DNA of 64,000 nt from Pseudomonas graminis (GCF_002093745.1 NZ_MTSB01000002.1:124001-188000), one strand, 5' to 3'. Positions 49,806-60,158 are shown, numbered from the stretch's first letter. Notes: a model not told the origin generated them from the letters alone. Translations and numbers: made by a program.

Positions 49806-51541
49806 AAAAGGTTCTGATTGCCAACCGTGGCGAAATTGCCGTACGTATTGCCCGTGCCTGCCGAGACTATGGTGTCGCTTCGGTGGCGGTGTATGCCGAT
49901 GCTGACATCGATGCGCTGCACGTGCGCCACGCCGATGAAGCGTATGGCTTGCAGGGCGAGCGCCCGACCGACACGTACCTGAACATCGAGAAACTGCTGG
50001 CAATCGCGGCTCGCTCGGGTGCCGACGCGGTTCACCCCGGCTACGGTTTCCTTTCCGAGCGAGCCGAGTTCGCCCGTGCCGTGATCGACGCCGGCCTGAC
50101 CTGGATCGGCCCCGATCCTGCGACCATCGACGCACTGGGCGACAAGGTTCAGGCCCGGCGCATCGCCCTCAACGTCGGTGCGCCTTTGGTGGCCGGTACT
50201 GCAAACCCGGTGAGCGATGCCTCCGAAGTGGTCGCATTCGCTGAACAGCATGGCCTGCCGATTGCCATCAAAGCCGCGTTCGGTGGTGGCGGTCGTGGCT
50301 TGAAGGTCGCCTGGAAGCTGGATGAAGTCGCCGAACTGTACGAGTCGGCCGTGCGCGAAGCGATTTCGGCGTTTGGCCGTGGCGAGTGCTTCGTCGAGCG
50401 CTTTCTGGACCGTCCACGCCACATCGAAGCGCAGATCATCGCTGACCGTCATGGTCGTGTTGTCGTCGTCGGCACCCGCGATTGTTCGTTGCAACGCCGT
50501 AATCAGAAGCTGATCGAAGAAGCACCAGCGCCTTACCTGAGCGATGAGCTGCGCCAGCGCATTCACGAATCGGCCCGCGCGGTCTGCGCCGAAGCCGGTT
50601 ATGTCGGTGCCGGGACGGTGGAGTTCCTGCTCAGCGGCGATGGCACGCTGTCGTTTCTGGAGGTCAACACCCGCTTGCAGGTGGAGCACCCGGTCACCGA
50701 AGAAACCAGCGGCATCGACCTGGTCATCGAGCAACTGCGCGTGGCTGACGGCCTGCCACTGTCGTTCGACGGCACGCCTGTACCGCGCGGCCACAGCTTC
50801 GAATTCCGTATCAACGCCGAAGACGCAGGCAACGGCTTCCTGCCGACGCCGGGCACCATCGATGTGTTTCAGCCGCCGTCCGGGCCGGGCGTGCGCCTGG
50901 ACACCGGCGTGACCGAAGGCTCGCGAGTGTCACCGAACTTCGATTCGATGATCGCCAAACTGATCGTCACCGGCGCAACCCGCGAACAGGCCATCAGACG
51001 TGCCCGTCGCGCCCTGGCCGAGTTCAAGGTAGAAGGCGTCGCCACCGTGCTGCCGTTCCATCGGGCGGTCATGGCCCATGCCGACTTCACCGCTGCCGAC
51101 ACCTTCGCCGTACACACCCGCTGGATCGAAACCGACTTCGCCGAACACGTCACCCTCGCCCCCCGCAATGCCACGCCGGTCGACCCGGGCGTGCTGCGCA
51201 CCTTCGTCGAAATCGACGGTAAACGCCACGAACTGGGCCTGCCCGCTGCGCTGCTGCGAGGCATGAGCCTGAACCCGGCAGCACCGGCTGATACCCATCA
51301 GCCCGCTGCCGACGCCCCGGACCCACACGCAGTGCTGACCCCGGTAGCCGGCAATCTGCACGCCTGGGCGGTTGAGGACGGTGCGACGGTAGAAAAGGGG
51401 CAGGTGATCGCGATCATGGAAGCCATGAAGATGGAAACATCGATACTGGCACCGTGTGCCGGGCAGTTGAAGATGAGCAAAGAGCCTGGCGGGTATCTGG
51501 AGGCTAAGGTGGTGATTGGGCGGGTTGAGGCTGCTGACTGA
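49802..51541 (+). CDS. Biotin carboxylase fused to biotin carboxyl carrier domain
   Basis: The 579-residue product has an N-terminal biotin carboxylase ([20 protein letters not shown] at 2-21, ATP-grasp motif [28 protein letters not shown]) and a C-terminal biotinyl domain with EAMKMETS (Lys543). It resembles acetyl-CoA carboxylase AccC, but the fusion and the coupling to pxpBC suggest it works with the 5-oxoprolinase proteins rather than in fatty acid synthesis. The linker (about 450-505) is rich in Pro, Ala and Asp. No carboxyltransferase AccA/AccD lies nearby. Confidence 0.9.
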   Translation: MKKVLIANRGEIAVRIARACRDYGVASVAVYADADIDALHVRHADEAYGLQGERPTDTYLNIEKLLAIAARSGADAVHPGYGFLSERAEFARAVIDAGLTWIGPDPATIDALGDKVQARRIALNVGAPLVAGTANPVSDASEVVAFAEQHGLPIAIKAAFGGGGRGLKVAWKLDEVAELYESAVREAISAFGRGECFVERFLDRPRHIEAQIIADRHGRVVVVGTRDCSLQRRNQKLIEEAPAPYLSDELRQRIHESARAVCAEAGYVGAGTVEFLLSGDGTLSFLEVNTRLQVEHPVTEETSGIDLVIEQLRVADGLPLSFDGTPVPRGHSFEFRINAEDAGNGFLPTPGTIDVFQPPSGPGVRLDTGVTEGSRVSPNFDSMIAKLIVTGATREQAIRRARRALAEFKVEGVATVLPFHRAVMAHADFTAADTFAVHTRWIETDFAEHVTLAPRNATPVDPGVLRTFVEIDGKRHELGLPAALLRGMSLNPAAPADTHQPAADAPDPHAVLTPVAGNLHAWAVEDGATVEKGQVIAIMEAMKMETSILAPCAGQLKMSKEPGGYLEAKVVIGRVEAAD

Positions 51542-51564
51542 TCAGTTTGGTAAGTGCGCCGCAC

Positions 51565-51588
51565 AACCGGCAGCCACCGCTGCCGGTT
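51565..51588. terminator. Candidate bidirectional terminator between the pxp operon and the mechanosensitive channel gene
   Basis: A perfect nine-base-pair stem AACCGGCAG/CTGCCGGTT with a six-base loop lies in the 62-base convergent gap. T-runs are poor on both strands, so termination may be inefficient or Rho-assisted. Confidence 0.55.
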
Positions 51589-51603
51589 ATTCCATACTCA
51601 ACC

Positions 51604-54600
51604 TCAGTCCAGCCTCAACTCCGGCGGCTCTGGCGCGTCTTTGGTGGCCGGGGTGACTTGAGTGTTCACGGGCTGCAGCGTCGTCTGTCCGGTGGGTGCG
51701 CCGGATTTTTCGCTCGGCTCGGCGGGGACCAGTTTGTATTCCAGGCCCTGGGTGTTCTTGAGGTAGATCTCCATCTGGCGGAACGAGATGTTGATGTGCT
51801 GCTTCTTGAATTCGCGGTTGATGAAGCGGTTGATCTCGTCCAGCACCGGGTTGCGGTCGCCCAGGTCGCGCACGTGCATGCGCAGTTCGTGGTCGAGGGT
51901 GCTTTCGCCGAAGTTCAGGAAGTAGACGATGGGCTCCGGGTCTTTGAGGACGCGAGGGTTTTCCCGGGCCGCTTGCAGCAGCAACGAGCGCACCAGATCG
52001 AGGTCCGAGCCGTAATCCACGCCCAGCTTGAGGGTTACGCGGGTCACGGTGTCGGTCAGCGACCAGTTGATGAGCTGGCCGGTGATGAACGTCTTGTTCG
52101 GGACGATGATGTCCTTGCGGTCGAAGTCGGTGATGGTCGTGGCGCGGATGCGGATCTTGCTGACCGTCCCCGACAGGGCGCCGATGGTGATGGTGTCGCC
52201 GATCCGCACCGGGCGTTCGAAGAGGATCATGATGCCGGAGATGAAGTTGGCGAAGATCTCCTGCATGCCGAACCCCAGGCCTACCGACAGCGCTGCGACC
52301 AGCCACTGCAATTTGTCCCAGCTCACGCCCAGCGTCGACAGCGTGGTCACGAAGCCGATGCCGGCGATGGTGTAGGACAGCAGAGTGGTGGTGGCGTAGG
52401 CGCTGCCTTGTGCCAGGTTCATGCGTGACAGCACCAGCACCTCCAGCAGGCCGGGCAGGTTGCCCGCCAGCAGGAAGGTGGTGACGATGATCACGCCGGC
52501 ACCCAGGAAGTCGCTCAGGCTGATCGGCACCATGCTCATGTTGGCGCCGGTGCCGCTGGTGTATTCGTAGAGGATGATGTTGTCCAGGTAGGCGAAGACT
52601 GTGATCAGCTCGGCCCAGACCAGGTACAGCGCGCCGACGAAACCGGCCAGCAAGGCCAGACGGATCAGGCGCAACGACTGCTGGTTGACCTGTTCGATGT
52701 CCAGTTTCGGCTCTTCGACGGGGATGTCGCTGTCGCCGTTTTCTCTCGCCGCCTGACGCTTGGCCAGTGCCCGTTGATAAGCCAGTCGCCGTGCCGCAAC
52801 GCCCAGGCCACGCACGAAGGTCGCCTCGACCATCAACCAGATCATCATCAGGTACAGGGTGTCGATCAGGCGGTCGCTGAGCTTGAGTGCGGTGTAGTAA
52901 TAACCGAAGCACACGGCCAGAAACAGTGCGACTGGCAGCGCCGTGAACGCCACACCAATCGCCTTGCGGAACAGCGAAGCGTTGTGGTGCGTAGGGCTTG
53001 AAATCAGCAATCGACCCAGCAACCACGCCATCAGTGCGTAGCAGGTCAGAACGACGCCGATGCCCAGCACGTCTTCGGACAGCGCGGCCGGCTGGTGTTC
53101 GGCCACGGCGACGACAGCCACCAGCGCCAGCACCACCAGCCCGAGGCGACGGACCCAGCCGCGGAGGAATTCGACCTGCGCGGTTTCCCAGCGGAAGTGC
53201 AGCTGCGCGACGCCTTGAGGGGCCAGGACGCGGTAGGCGGTGTAGAACACCAGCCACGCCAGAGCGATTTGCAGCAGGGCTTCGCCCAGGTTGGCGTTTT
53301 GCCCGCGGGCGTCGATTTGCAGGGCATAGCCGCACAGCGCCAGGCCCAGCGCAACCGGCATCGCCAGCAGGACGTTGATCAGCAGCGCCAGCGGGGTCTT
53401 CCACTGGCTGTCACGCTTGAAGTGGCCGATATCGGCATGCAGACGGTTGAGCTTCTGGTAAAGCGCCTTGCGTCTCCAGGTCAGCACGGCAATCAACAGC
53501 AGCAGCGGCAGGAACAGCAGAGGCCGCTGGGTCAGGCCATCCGACAGCTCGCTGAGGCTGGAGGTCCAGGGCAGGGTAGCGACCTGTTTTTCCAGGCGCG
53601 GCCAGATGTTCTGGAACCACTCCAGGTCCAGTGGCTTGTTGCTGGGAATCCAGAACATCTGTTCGTCCAGCGTGGAGCGCAGGCCCATCGCCGTGCTGGT
53701 CAGTTGCTTTTGGTTCAGTTGCAGCGTGATGGACTCATTGAGCAGCGCGCTCAGTTCACGGTTCAGGCGCTCCAGCAGATCGCTGCGGGTAATCGCCAGA
53801 TCGAGCAGGGTTCTGCGCAGTTGTGGCGTGACGTTTTCAGGGGGTTGAGTGGCGAGCAGGCGATCGACGTAAGCGTTCGGGGTGCTCATCTGCTCGCGCT
53901 TCTGATTGATGTCGAACTGATACAGGCGAATGTTGGCGATTTCGTCAGCCAGGCCCTTGTCCAGCTCCAGGTGCGGCAGTGCCTGTTTCTGTTTGTAGAG
54001 AATCTTGGACAGCAGCAGGCTGCCGCTCAGCACGTTGATCTGTTCGCTGAGGGCCTGATCGGTCTGCGTCAGGTTGTCGAGCTGTTGCTTGGTCTTGAGG
54101 TTCTGCTGGGTCAGTTCGTTGAGGCGATCGGTGCCGCGCAACAGGTAGTCGGACAGCTTGAGGTTTTCAGCGCTCTCGGTCGCCAGCAGGCTGCTGCCTC
54201 CCGACTTCTGCGCTTCGAGAGACAGCTCGGCCACGGTTTTCTGCGACTGGGCACGACGTTTGTCGTTGATCAGGGTTTGCAGGTCCTGAATTTCCTGTTC
54301 TTGACGCGCGACTTTTTCAGTCAGCAAGTCATGCTGGCTGTTACCAAGATCCTGTAGCTGGCTGTTGCCGGCCAGTTCCTGGCGACGCAACAGGTTCAGG
54401 GCATTGATCGACGCCAGCTCGGCGTTGAGCAAATTGCGCTGGTCTGCATTGAGCGCCTTCCCGTTGTCCTTGCCGCTTTTGAGGATGGCATTGATCTGCT
54501 GAATGCGTGTCTGGTTGGCGCTGATTTCAGCCTGTGCGCGTTCTGGTCGCGTCTGTGCCGTGATGGCCAGGCTGTTGGCGTCGTTGAGTTCGCTCTGCAA

Positions 54601-55008
54601 GTCACTCTGCTGCGTGCTGCGCTGGCTGAGAAGCTGCTCCAGTTGCGGTACATCAAGGCCGCCATAGCGCTGTGCAACCGGCACGGCTTTGCTCTCTTTC
54701 AGGCGCGCCAGCTCACGCTGGTTGTCCGAGGTCTGTTTCGGGGCCTGAGCCAGTTGCTGCTTGAGCGCGGTCAGCTTCTGTTCGCTGTCCTGTTTGCTGG
54801 CCAGAAACGCCAGCGTCTGCTCAAGCACTTGCTGCAATGCCTTCTGATCGGCATCGGGCAGCTTGCGGTCGGCAATTTTGTCGAGGCTTTGCTGCACGGC
54901 TTCAGCGGTTGGCGGTTCGGCGGCCAGCGCCGGAAAGGTAGACAGGCAAAGTGCAAACAGTGCGGCAGCACAAATGGAACGCAGGGAAAACATAGACACC
55001 GGTCGCAT
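51604..55008 (-). CDS. Large MscS-superfamily mechanosensitive channel (MscK/KefA type)
   Basis: The product is about 1134 residues: a signal peptide (ending LSTFPALA), a long periplasmic region of coiled-coil helices (about 30-480), around 11 membrane segments and the MscS core with the pore helix GLGFGMQEIFANFISGIMIL (split over about 940-960) and the beta domain FERPVRIGDTITIG and VPNKTFITGQLINWS. Such channels relieve turgor on osmotic downshock. ATG at 55008 or 54993 are both possible; both give the same mature protein. It follows the K+/H+ antiporter gene by 23 bases on the same strand. Confidence 0.88.
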   Translation of the reverse strand: MRPVSMFSLRSICAAALFALCLSTFPALAAEPPTAEAVQQSLDKIADRKLPDADQKALQQVLEQTLAFLASKQDSEQKLTALKQQLAQAPKQTSDNQRELARLKESKAVPVAQRYGGLDVPQLEQLLSQRSTQQSDLQSELNDANSLAITAQTRPERAQAEISANQTRIQQINAILKSGKDNGKALNADQRNLLNAELASINALNLLRRQELAGNSQLQDLGNSQHDLLTEKVARQEQEIQDLQTLINDKRRAQSQKTVAELSLEAQKSGGSSLLATESAENLKLSDYLLRGTDRLNELTQQNLKTKQQLDNLTQTDQALSEQINVLSGSLLLSKILYKQKQALPHLELDKGLADEIANIRLYQFDINQKREQMSTPNAYVDRLLATQPPENVTPQLRRTLLDLAITRSDLLERLNRELSALLNESITLQLNQKQLTSTAMGLRSTLDEQMFWIPSNKPLDLEWFQNIWPRLEKQVATLPWTSSLSELSDGLTQRPLLFLPLLLLIAVLTWRRKALYQKLNRLHADIGHFKRDSQWKTPLALLINVLLAMPVALGLALCGYALQIDARGQNANLGEALLQIALAWLVFYTAYRVLAPQGVAQLHFRWETAQVEFLRGWVRRLGLVVLALVAVVAVAEHQPAALSEDVLGIGVVLTCYALMAWLLGRLLISSPTHHNASLFRKAIGVAFTALPVALFLAVCFGYYYTALKLSDRLIDTLYLMMIWLMVEATFVRGLGVAARRLAYQRALAKRQAARENGDSDIPVEEPKLDIEQVNQQSLRLIRLALLAGFVGALYLVWAELITVFAYLDNIILYEYTSGTGANMSMVPISLSDFLGAGVIIVTTFLLAGNLPGLLEVLVLSRMNLAQGSAYATTTLLSYTIAGIGFVTTLSTLGVSWDKLQWLVAALSVGLGFGMQEIFANFISGIMILFERPVRIGDTITIGALSGTVSKIRIRATTITDFDRKDIIVPNKTFITGQLINWSLTDTVTRVTLKLGVDYGSDLDLVRSLLLQAARENPRVLKDPEPIVYFLNFGESTLDHELRMHVRDLGDRNPVLDEINRFINREFKKQHINISFRQMEIYLKNTQGLEYKLVPAEPSEKSGAPTGQTTLQPVNTQVTPATKDAPEPPELRLD

Positions 55009-55031
55009 GATGATACGTGTGGATTGGCAGT

Positions 55032-56774
55032 TTAAAGGAACAGTCCGGGGGCCGGGCGGGTTCCTTCGGGGAATTTGACGCCGACTTTCTGGATCTTGTT
55101 CCCGTCCATGACGGCAACGGTCCAAATAGTTCCATTCCATTCAATCTGGTCGCCGACCACCGGTTCGCCACGGTTCTTCTGCACGATGAACTGACTGAGC
55201 GGCATGCCGGGATCGATGCCGTCGAGTTTCAGGCCATACAGCGCTGCCACTTCGCCAAGACGCGCGTCGCCTTCAAGCACAAAGTCGCCGAAGAAACGCA
55301 GGTCCTGACCACGTTGCGGGGCCTGACTGAAGAGTTTGCCCAGCGCAGGAAGGTCATGTTCATGGCCGATGACGCACAGCAGGTCACCCACTTCCAGCGT
55401 CGTGCTGCCGGACGGGTGGAGCAGTTGCTGGCCGCGGAACAGCGCTGCGATACGGGTGCCTTCCGGCATTTTCAGTTCGCGCAGTGCGGCGCCGATGCAC
55501 CACTTTTCGGCGCCCAGTCGGTAAACGAACAGCTCCCATTCGCTGGTGACATGAACCTCCAGCGCTGCACGGGAAACAGGGGCGGGTTCTGGTGGCACCG
55601 TGACCTTCAGCAGTTTGGCCATCCACGGCAGGCTGGTGCCCTGCAGCAACAGCGAAACCAGGACGATGAAGAACGCCAGGTTGAAATACAGTTGAGCATT
55701 CGGCAGCCCGGCCATCAGCGGGAACACGGCCAGAATGATCGGAACTGCGCCCCGCAGGCCGACCCACGCGATGAATGCCTTTTCGCGTCCATGAAATACC
55801 TTGAACGGCAGCAGGCCGACCATCACCGACAGCGGCCGCGCGACAAGGATCATCCACAGCGCCAGCCCCAGAGCCGGAATGGCGATCGGCAGCAGGTCAT
55901 GCGGTGTGACCAGCAGACCCAGCACGAGAAACATGCCGATCTGCGCGAGCCACGCCATGCCGTCGAGCATGTGCAAAATGCCGTGACGGCTGCGGATCGG
56001 CCGGTTGCCGAGTACCAGGCCGCACAGGTACACCGCAAGGAAGCCGCTGCCGTGAATGGCATTGGTCAGCGCAAAGATCGCCAGACCGCCGGCAATGACC
56101 AGGATCGGGTACAGACCGGCCGCCAGATTGATGCGATTGACCAGTTGCAGCAGGATCCAGCCGCCCCCCAGACCAATGAAGCTGCCGATGCCGAATTCCT
56201 GAATCAGATGGCCCAGAAGCCCCCAGTGCAGGCCGGTCTGGCCACTGGCGATCATGCCGATCAGGGTGACGGTGAGAAACACTGCCATCGGGTCGTTGCT
56301 GCCCGATTCGATTTCCAGGCTGGCGGTTACCCGTTCATTCAGGCCTTTGCCACCGAGCAGGGAGAACACCGCTGCGGCGTCTGTCGAGCCGACGATGGCG
56401 CCGATCAGCAGGCCTTGAATGACGCTCAGGTTGAACAGCCAGGCGGCCATCATGCCGGTCAGCACGGTGGTGATGAGTACGCCGACGGTCGCCAGCGACA
56501 AGGCTGGCCAGAGCGCTACCCGGAAACTGGAAACCCGCGTGCGCAGACCGCCGTCGAGCAGGATGACCGCCAGGGCCAGGTTGCCGACCAGGTAAGCCGT
56601 AGCATAGTTGTCGAAGATGATCCCGCCGCCATCGACACCTGCCACCATGCCCACTGCCAGGATGATGACCAGAATCGGAATGCCGAGGCGCGAAGAAAGG
56701 GAGCTGACCAGGATGCTTGCGGCTACCAGCAACGCGCCGATCAGGAACAGGCTGTTGATGGTGGTGGCGTCCAA
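55032..56774 (-). CDS. nhaP2: K+/H+ antiporter of the CPA1 family, NhaP2/CvrA type
   Basis: The 580-residue product has about 12 membrane segments with the CPA1 ion-site motif [12 protein letters not shown] and [13 protein letters not shown], then a TrkA-C (RCK_C) domain and a CorC/HlyC-like C-terminus ([12 protein letters not shown]). Homologues export K+ or NH4+ in exchange for protons and protect against excess turgor or low-osmolarity stress. The family start DATTINSLF falls on TTG 56774, with GGAG nine bases upstream; the in-frame ATG at 56828 lacks a ribosome-binding site. Pairing with a mechanosensitive channel suggests an osmotic module. Confidence 0.9.
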   Translation of the reverse strand: MDATTINSLFLIGALLVAASILVSSLSSRLGIPILVIILAVGMVAGVDGGGIIFDNYATAYLVGNLALAVILLDGGLRTRVSSFRVALWPALSLATVGVLITTVLTGMMAAWLFNLSVIQGLLIGAIVGSTDAAAVFSLLGGKGLNERVTASLEIESGSNDPMAVFLTVTLIGMIASGQTGLHWGLLGHLIQEFGIGSFIGLGGGWILLQLVNRINLAAGLYPILVIAGGLAIFALTNAIHGSGFLAVYLCGLVLGNRPIRSRHGILHMLDGMAWLAQIGMFLVLGLLVTPHDLLPIAIPALGLALWMILVARPLSVMVGLLPFKVFHGREKAFIAWVGLRGAVPIILAVFPLMAGLPNAQLYFNLAFFIVLVSLLLQGTSLPWMAKLLKVTVPPEPAPVSRAALEVHVTSEWELFVYRLGAEKWCIGAALRELKMPEGTRIAALFRGQQLLHPSGSTTLEVGDLLCVIGHEHDLPALGKLFSQAPQRGQDLRFFGDFVLEGDARLGEVAALYGLKLDGIDPGMPLSQFIVQKNRGEPVVGDQIEWNGTIWTVAVMDGNKIQKVGVKFPEGTRPAPGLFL

Positions 56775-57032
56775 GGGCGGTACTCCATAGAAAACGAAAC
56801 AAAAGCGGGAAGAGCGAAAACTGACCATGCAGTCCGCGTGCCAAGCGATTTAACCTGTTGAATTGCTTGGCTGTCAAAGTGCAATTTCAAGCAAGCGGGT
56901 ACAGGAGGGTGGATCACGCGCTTCAGCGCACAGTATGCGCCACCGCCGAGCCGCTGCTGAATATCTATATACCGCGTGCGAGTCGTTCAGGCGTTTTATT
57001 GTCTGCGATCCAACTATCAGAGTGTTTTCATC

Positions 57033-60000
57033 ATGGACGATGAATATGCAACAAACCTGGACGCTGTCCACCCGGTCAATGACGACGACCCTTACGCAGC
57101 GTTCTGGGAGCGTGTGCGGGAGGATTTTTCGGTCAGCGATTACTTTCGGTTGAAGAAAATCACGCTGCAATCACCCGCGACCCAGGCGTGCGATGACATC
57201 AGGCAGGAATGCCTGTCCAGGTGGGGCGTCGAGGTTGAGCCGGACGAAACACTGATCGCTACGGTGTACCTTGAAGACCCGAGGGTCTACCCCGTGCCGC
57301 TGCGCGCCAATGTCGCGCACTCGATGACGTTGACCCAGGCGTTGCTGTGCAACTGGCAACAGAAGGGCAATGGCGACTGGTTCGATCACCTTGGGCATTT
57401 GCAGGCTCACCGCGACCATGGGTTCAATTGCCGGGTGGTAGATGAAAAGCTGACGGCGTCAGAGTGTGTCGCCTATGAGGCTGTCTATCGAAAAACCAGC
57501 CCCCAGCGTTACGATTCGACCACGCATCTTTCCATCAGGGCCGATGCATTCAAGCACTACGTGTGGGATCACAATCTGCAGTCTCGTTACCTCACGTACC
57601 TGCAGCAGTTCTGGCAAGCGCATTCCAAGGACTACAACCTGATGCTCAAGGCAGGGCTGTTCAGGGCTGCCTGTCTGCAGGCCGATGAGCACACGCTGAA
57701 GGCCGAACACAAGGCGATGATTCTGGAAGCGCTGGGTGTGCCTGACAACCAGGGCTGGGATGAACTGAGCTTCGATGCTTTTCTCACTGCTCCGGTGTCG
57801 CGCCGCGTGACGATTTCAGAGTTGATCGTTTACGGCTACAGCGCTGTTGACCTTATGGTCATACGTAGCGCGGACTCTCCGACGGTTCTGCTGTATATCC
57901 CCGGCAACTCGTCGCCCATTCATGCTTTTATGAATGAACATGCGCTCAAGGACTGGATCGGCCAACTCTGTCGGGACCCGGTGAAGCGCCGCCTCTTCGA
58001 GGCGCATTTCAGCGCAGCGGATGATGACGACGGTTTTTTTTACAGCGGCGTTGCGACCGCCTTGCAAGGCTTTGCGGTGTACCCGAAGCTGCTGAATGCG
58101 GCGACCGGTGCGTGGAACCCCCGAAAGCTGGTGCAGTTCGGTGAACCTCTGCACCCCTGGCCGTTCTCGCACTTCAAGGACCGGATCAAGGCAAAGTCCG
58201 AATCCGATGCGCTGCAAAAGATCCGGGGTCACGGTGACTACTGGAAAGCAGAAGTCAGCAGTGGCCTGAGCGAATGCGTGTCTGTGCTGGGCGGCATTGC
58301 GATTGTTTTCCCCGAACTGATGCCTGTGTTCGCAGGGCTGTCTGTTGTGCTGGCCGGGCTGGGCGTCGATCAGGTGCGTAACGGTCGTACGCTAGAAGAG
58401 CGACAGGCCGGGCTGGGTCGGGTGGTCTTTGGCGTACTGAATGCGTTGCCAATCGTTGCCGAAGAAGCTGCGCCGATTGAAGCCGGACTCGACGCTGGCT
58501 TTATTGACGAAGCAGGCGGCGGCTATGAAATTTCAGGCCCCGTTATGCCTTTCGAACCGTCGATTGAAAACGGGCATGCTCCGGTTTTCAGGGCTCAACC
58601 TCCGGCGCTAAGCTCGCTTGACGCCAAAATGCGTCGTTTGTTGCGGGCACTTGAGGCGCCTTGTGAATGGCCGGAGATCGCTCAGGGCGAGTTTGCCGGT
58701 GTCTATCCTGTTCAAGGTAAACACTACATTGAACTGCATGACCGGGTATTCCGCGTGGAGTGGATCGCTCAGGAAAAACAGTTTCGTATCCGTTCGCCTT
58801 CGGACCCGCGCGTGTGGGGGCCGTACGTAAAGACCCTTGATACCGGTTACTGGGACCTTGACCTCAAGCCGGGGTTGCGAGGCGGGGAAAGTTTCGACGG
58901 CTCGCACCTGCCACCGATCAGTGAACCCATTGACGCGCCGGTATCGGTTACGCCGGACGAGCCGGAAATTCCATTGCAGCGCAGAGAGGCCAAGGTGCAG
59001 GTGGAGTTGCCGCTGGACGGTGTTTCAACTGAAGAAGTCCCCAGTGCCGAGACGGGGGCGATCAAGGAAAAATACTTTATTCGCCTTAACGGCGTGAATA
59101 CGCGCATCTACTACGATGCAGACAACGGCTGCTGGAAAACCGATTCGGCATTGGCAAAACCGGTATGGCTCGACCCGAACGGACAGTGGAAAAGCGGTTC
59201 GCTGAAGATGTTCAGGAGCGTGGAAACCTCGTTTCCCCAGAGTAAACGTTACGAGATATACACCTTCCCTCGGCTGCCCGAATTACCGACAGAGGCTCAG
59301 CCTGTCAGTCGTGTCATTCATCACCTCTGGATGGGTGACAGCGTTCCTGGCGATGAATTGTTGAAGAACATCCAGCGCAACATGAGTGTCAGCCCTGGGG
59401 TCCGTTTTCATTTGCACATTGATATCGACGCTCCCCAGGCATACGACCAACTGTCCGATTACTTTCGTGAGCATCCCGAGATGCACATTTCACATCTGAA
59501 AGATGAACCGTTCTATGCGGATTTTCTGAACGGTGAGAATGGCGAGGCATTTCATTATTTTCGTCACTCTGAAAACCATAACTACGCGGCCGCATCCGAC
59601 ATCTTGCGGTATCGCCTGATCAACGAATATGGCGGTATCTATGTCGATTGTGACGATGAAATAGCGAGCTCGTTTGCAGGCGCTGAATTGCTGGCCGGAC
59701 CGAACGATGTCCTTTTGGGCACACGTCTGGATGCGCCGTCGTTAAGCTACACCGGGCCAGGTAACAGTCATTTCGCCAGCCATCCTGATAACCCTGTCCT
59801 GCGCCGGGTGTTAAAGGAAATAACCCGGCGTTTCGAGCGCGAGCGGCAGGCGAACAAGGCTTTCTTTACGACGCCTCGCCCCGTGATGAATAACGCAACC
59901 GAGGCGCTGAGGCTGGCGTCGAAGGCGCGGATGAAACCGTACATGACCCGTATCTCGGAGCTGACCGGCCCCAGGCTGTTTTCCGATGTGCTGCGAGAGG

Positions 60001-60158
60001 CGCGCCCCGACTATTTTGACTTGCTGGACCGCTCCTACTCGCCGGTTGATGAGGTCTTGTCCGTGGCGTATATCGAGCGTCTTAATAACGCAGTCGATTT
60101 TTACTTCCCTTTCAAAGTAAAAGCGCAGATCAAGGCCGGCAGTTCGAACCAGTGGTAA
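57033..60158 (+). CDS. Putative glycosylating toxin: dermonecrotic-toxin-type N-terminus, TcdA/TcdB-like glycosyltransferase C-terminus
   Basis: The product is about 1041 residues and lacks a Sec signal. Residues about 20-480 resemble the dermonecrotic toxin domain (DUF6543) found in large Pseudomonas toxins (VLLYIPGNSSPIHAF, QLCRDPVKRRLFEAHFS), ending in a hydrophobic stretch near 415-445 that could insert in membranes. Residues about 755-1030 are a GT-A glycosyltransferase with IHHLWMGD (Trp766), AAASDILRYRL and the DXD motif YVDCDDE (Asp872, Asp874), the pattern of clostridial glucosylating toxins. ATG 57033 is preferred over GTG 56976. No immunity gene adjoins; the 3' part looks AT-richer. 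Sugar donor and target are unknown. Confidence 0.82.
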   Translation: MDDEYATNLDAVHPVNDDDPYAAFWERVREDFSVSDYFRLKKITLQSPATQACDDIRQECLSRWGVEVEPDETLIATVYLEDPRVYPVPLRANVAHSMTLTQALLCNWQQKGNGDWFDHLGHLQAHRDHGFNCRVVDEKLTASECVAYEAVYRKTSPQRYDSTTHLSIRADAFKHYVWDHNLQSRYLTYLQQFWQAHSKDYNLMLKAGLFRAACLQADEHTLKAEHKAMILEALGVPDNQGWDELSFDAFLTAPVSRRVTISELIVYGYSAVDLMVIRSADSPTVLLYIPGNSSPIHAFMNEHALKDWIGQLCRDPVKRRLFEAHFSAADDDDGFFYSGVATALQGFAVYPKLLNAATGAWNPRKLVQFGEPLHPWPFSHFKDRIKAKSESDALQKIRGHGDYWKAEVSSGLSECVSVLGGIAIVFPELMPVFAGLSVVLAGLGVDQVRNGRTLEERQAGLGRVVFGVLNALPIVAEEAAPIEAGLDAGFIDEAGGGYEISGPVMPFEPSIENGHAPVFRAQPPALSSLDAKMRRLLRALEAPCEWPEIAQGEFAGVYPVQGKHYIELHDRVFRVEWIAQEKQFRIRSPSDPRVWGPYVKTLDTGYWDLDLKPGLRGGESFDGSHLPPISEPIDAPVSVTPDEPEIPLQRREAKVQVELPLDGVSTEEVPSAETGAIKEKYFIRLNGVNTRIYYDADNGCWKTDSALAKPVWLDPNGQWKSGSLKMFRSVETSFPQSKRYEIYTFPRLPELPTEAQPVSRVIHHLWMGDSVPGDELLKNIQRNMSVSPGVRFHLHIDIDAPQAYDQLSDYFREHPEMHISHLKDEPFYADFLNGENGEAFHYFRHSENHNYAAASDILRYRLINEYGGIYVDCDDEIASSFAGAELLAGPNDVLLGTRLDAPSLSYTGPGNSHFASHPDNPVLRRVLKEITRRFERERQANKAFFTTPRPVMNNATEALRLASKARMKPYMTRISELTGPRLFSDVLREARPDYFDLLDRSYSPVDEVLSVAYIERLNNAVDFYFPFKVKAQIKAGSSNQW

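Noticed and set aside
55017..56861. 614-codon frame opposite the K+/H+ antiporter
   Set aside because: Composition dominated by Gln, Arg, Asp and Ala repeats caused by the complementary strand of membrane-helix codons; not a protein.
56829..57032. hrp box (type III secretion promoter) upstream of the toxin gene
   Set aside because: No GGAACC followed at 15-16 bases by CCACNNA was found on the plus strand; the TATATA near 56965 has no matching -35.
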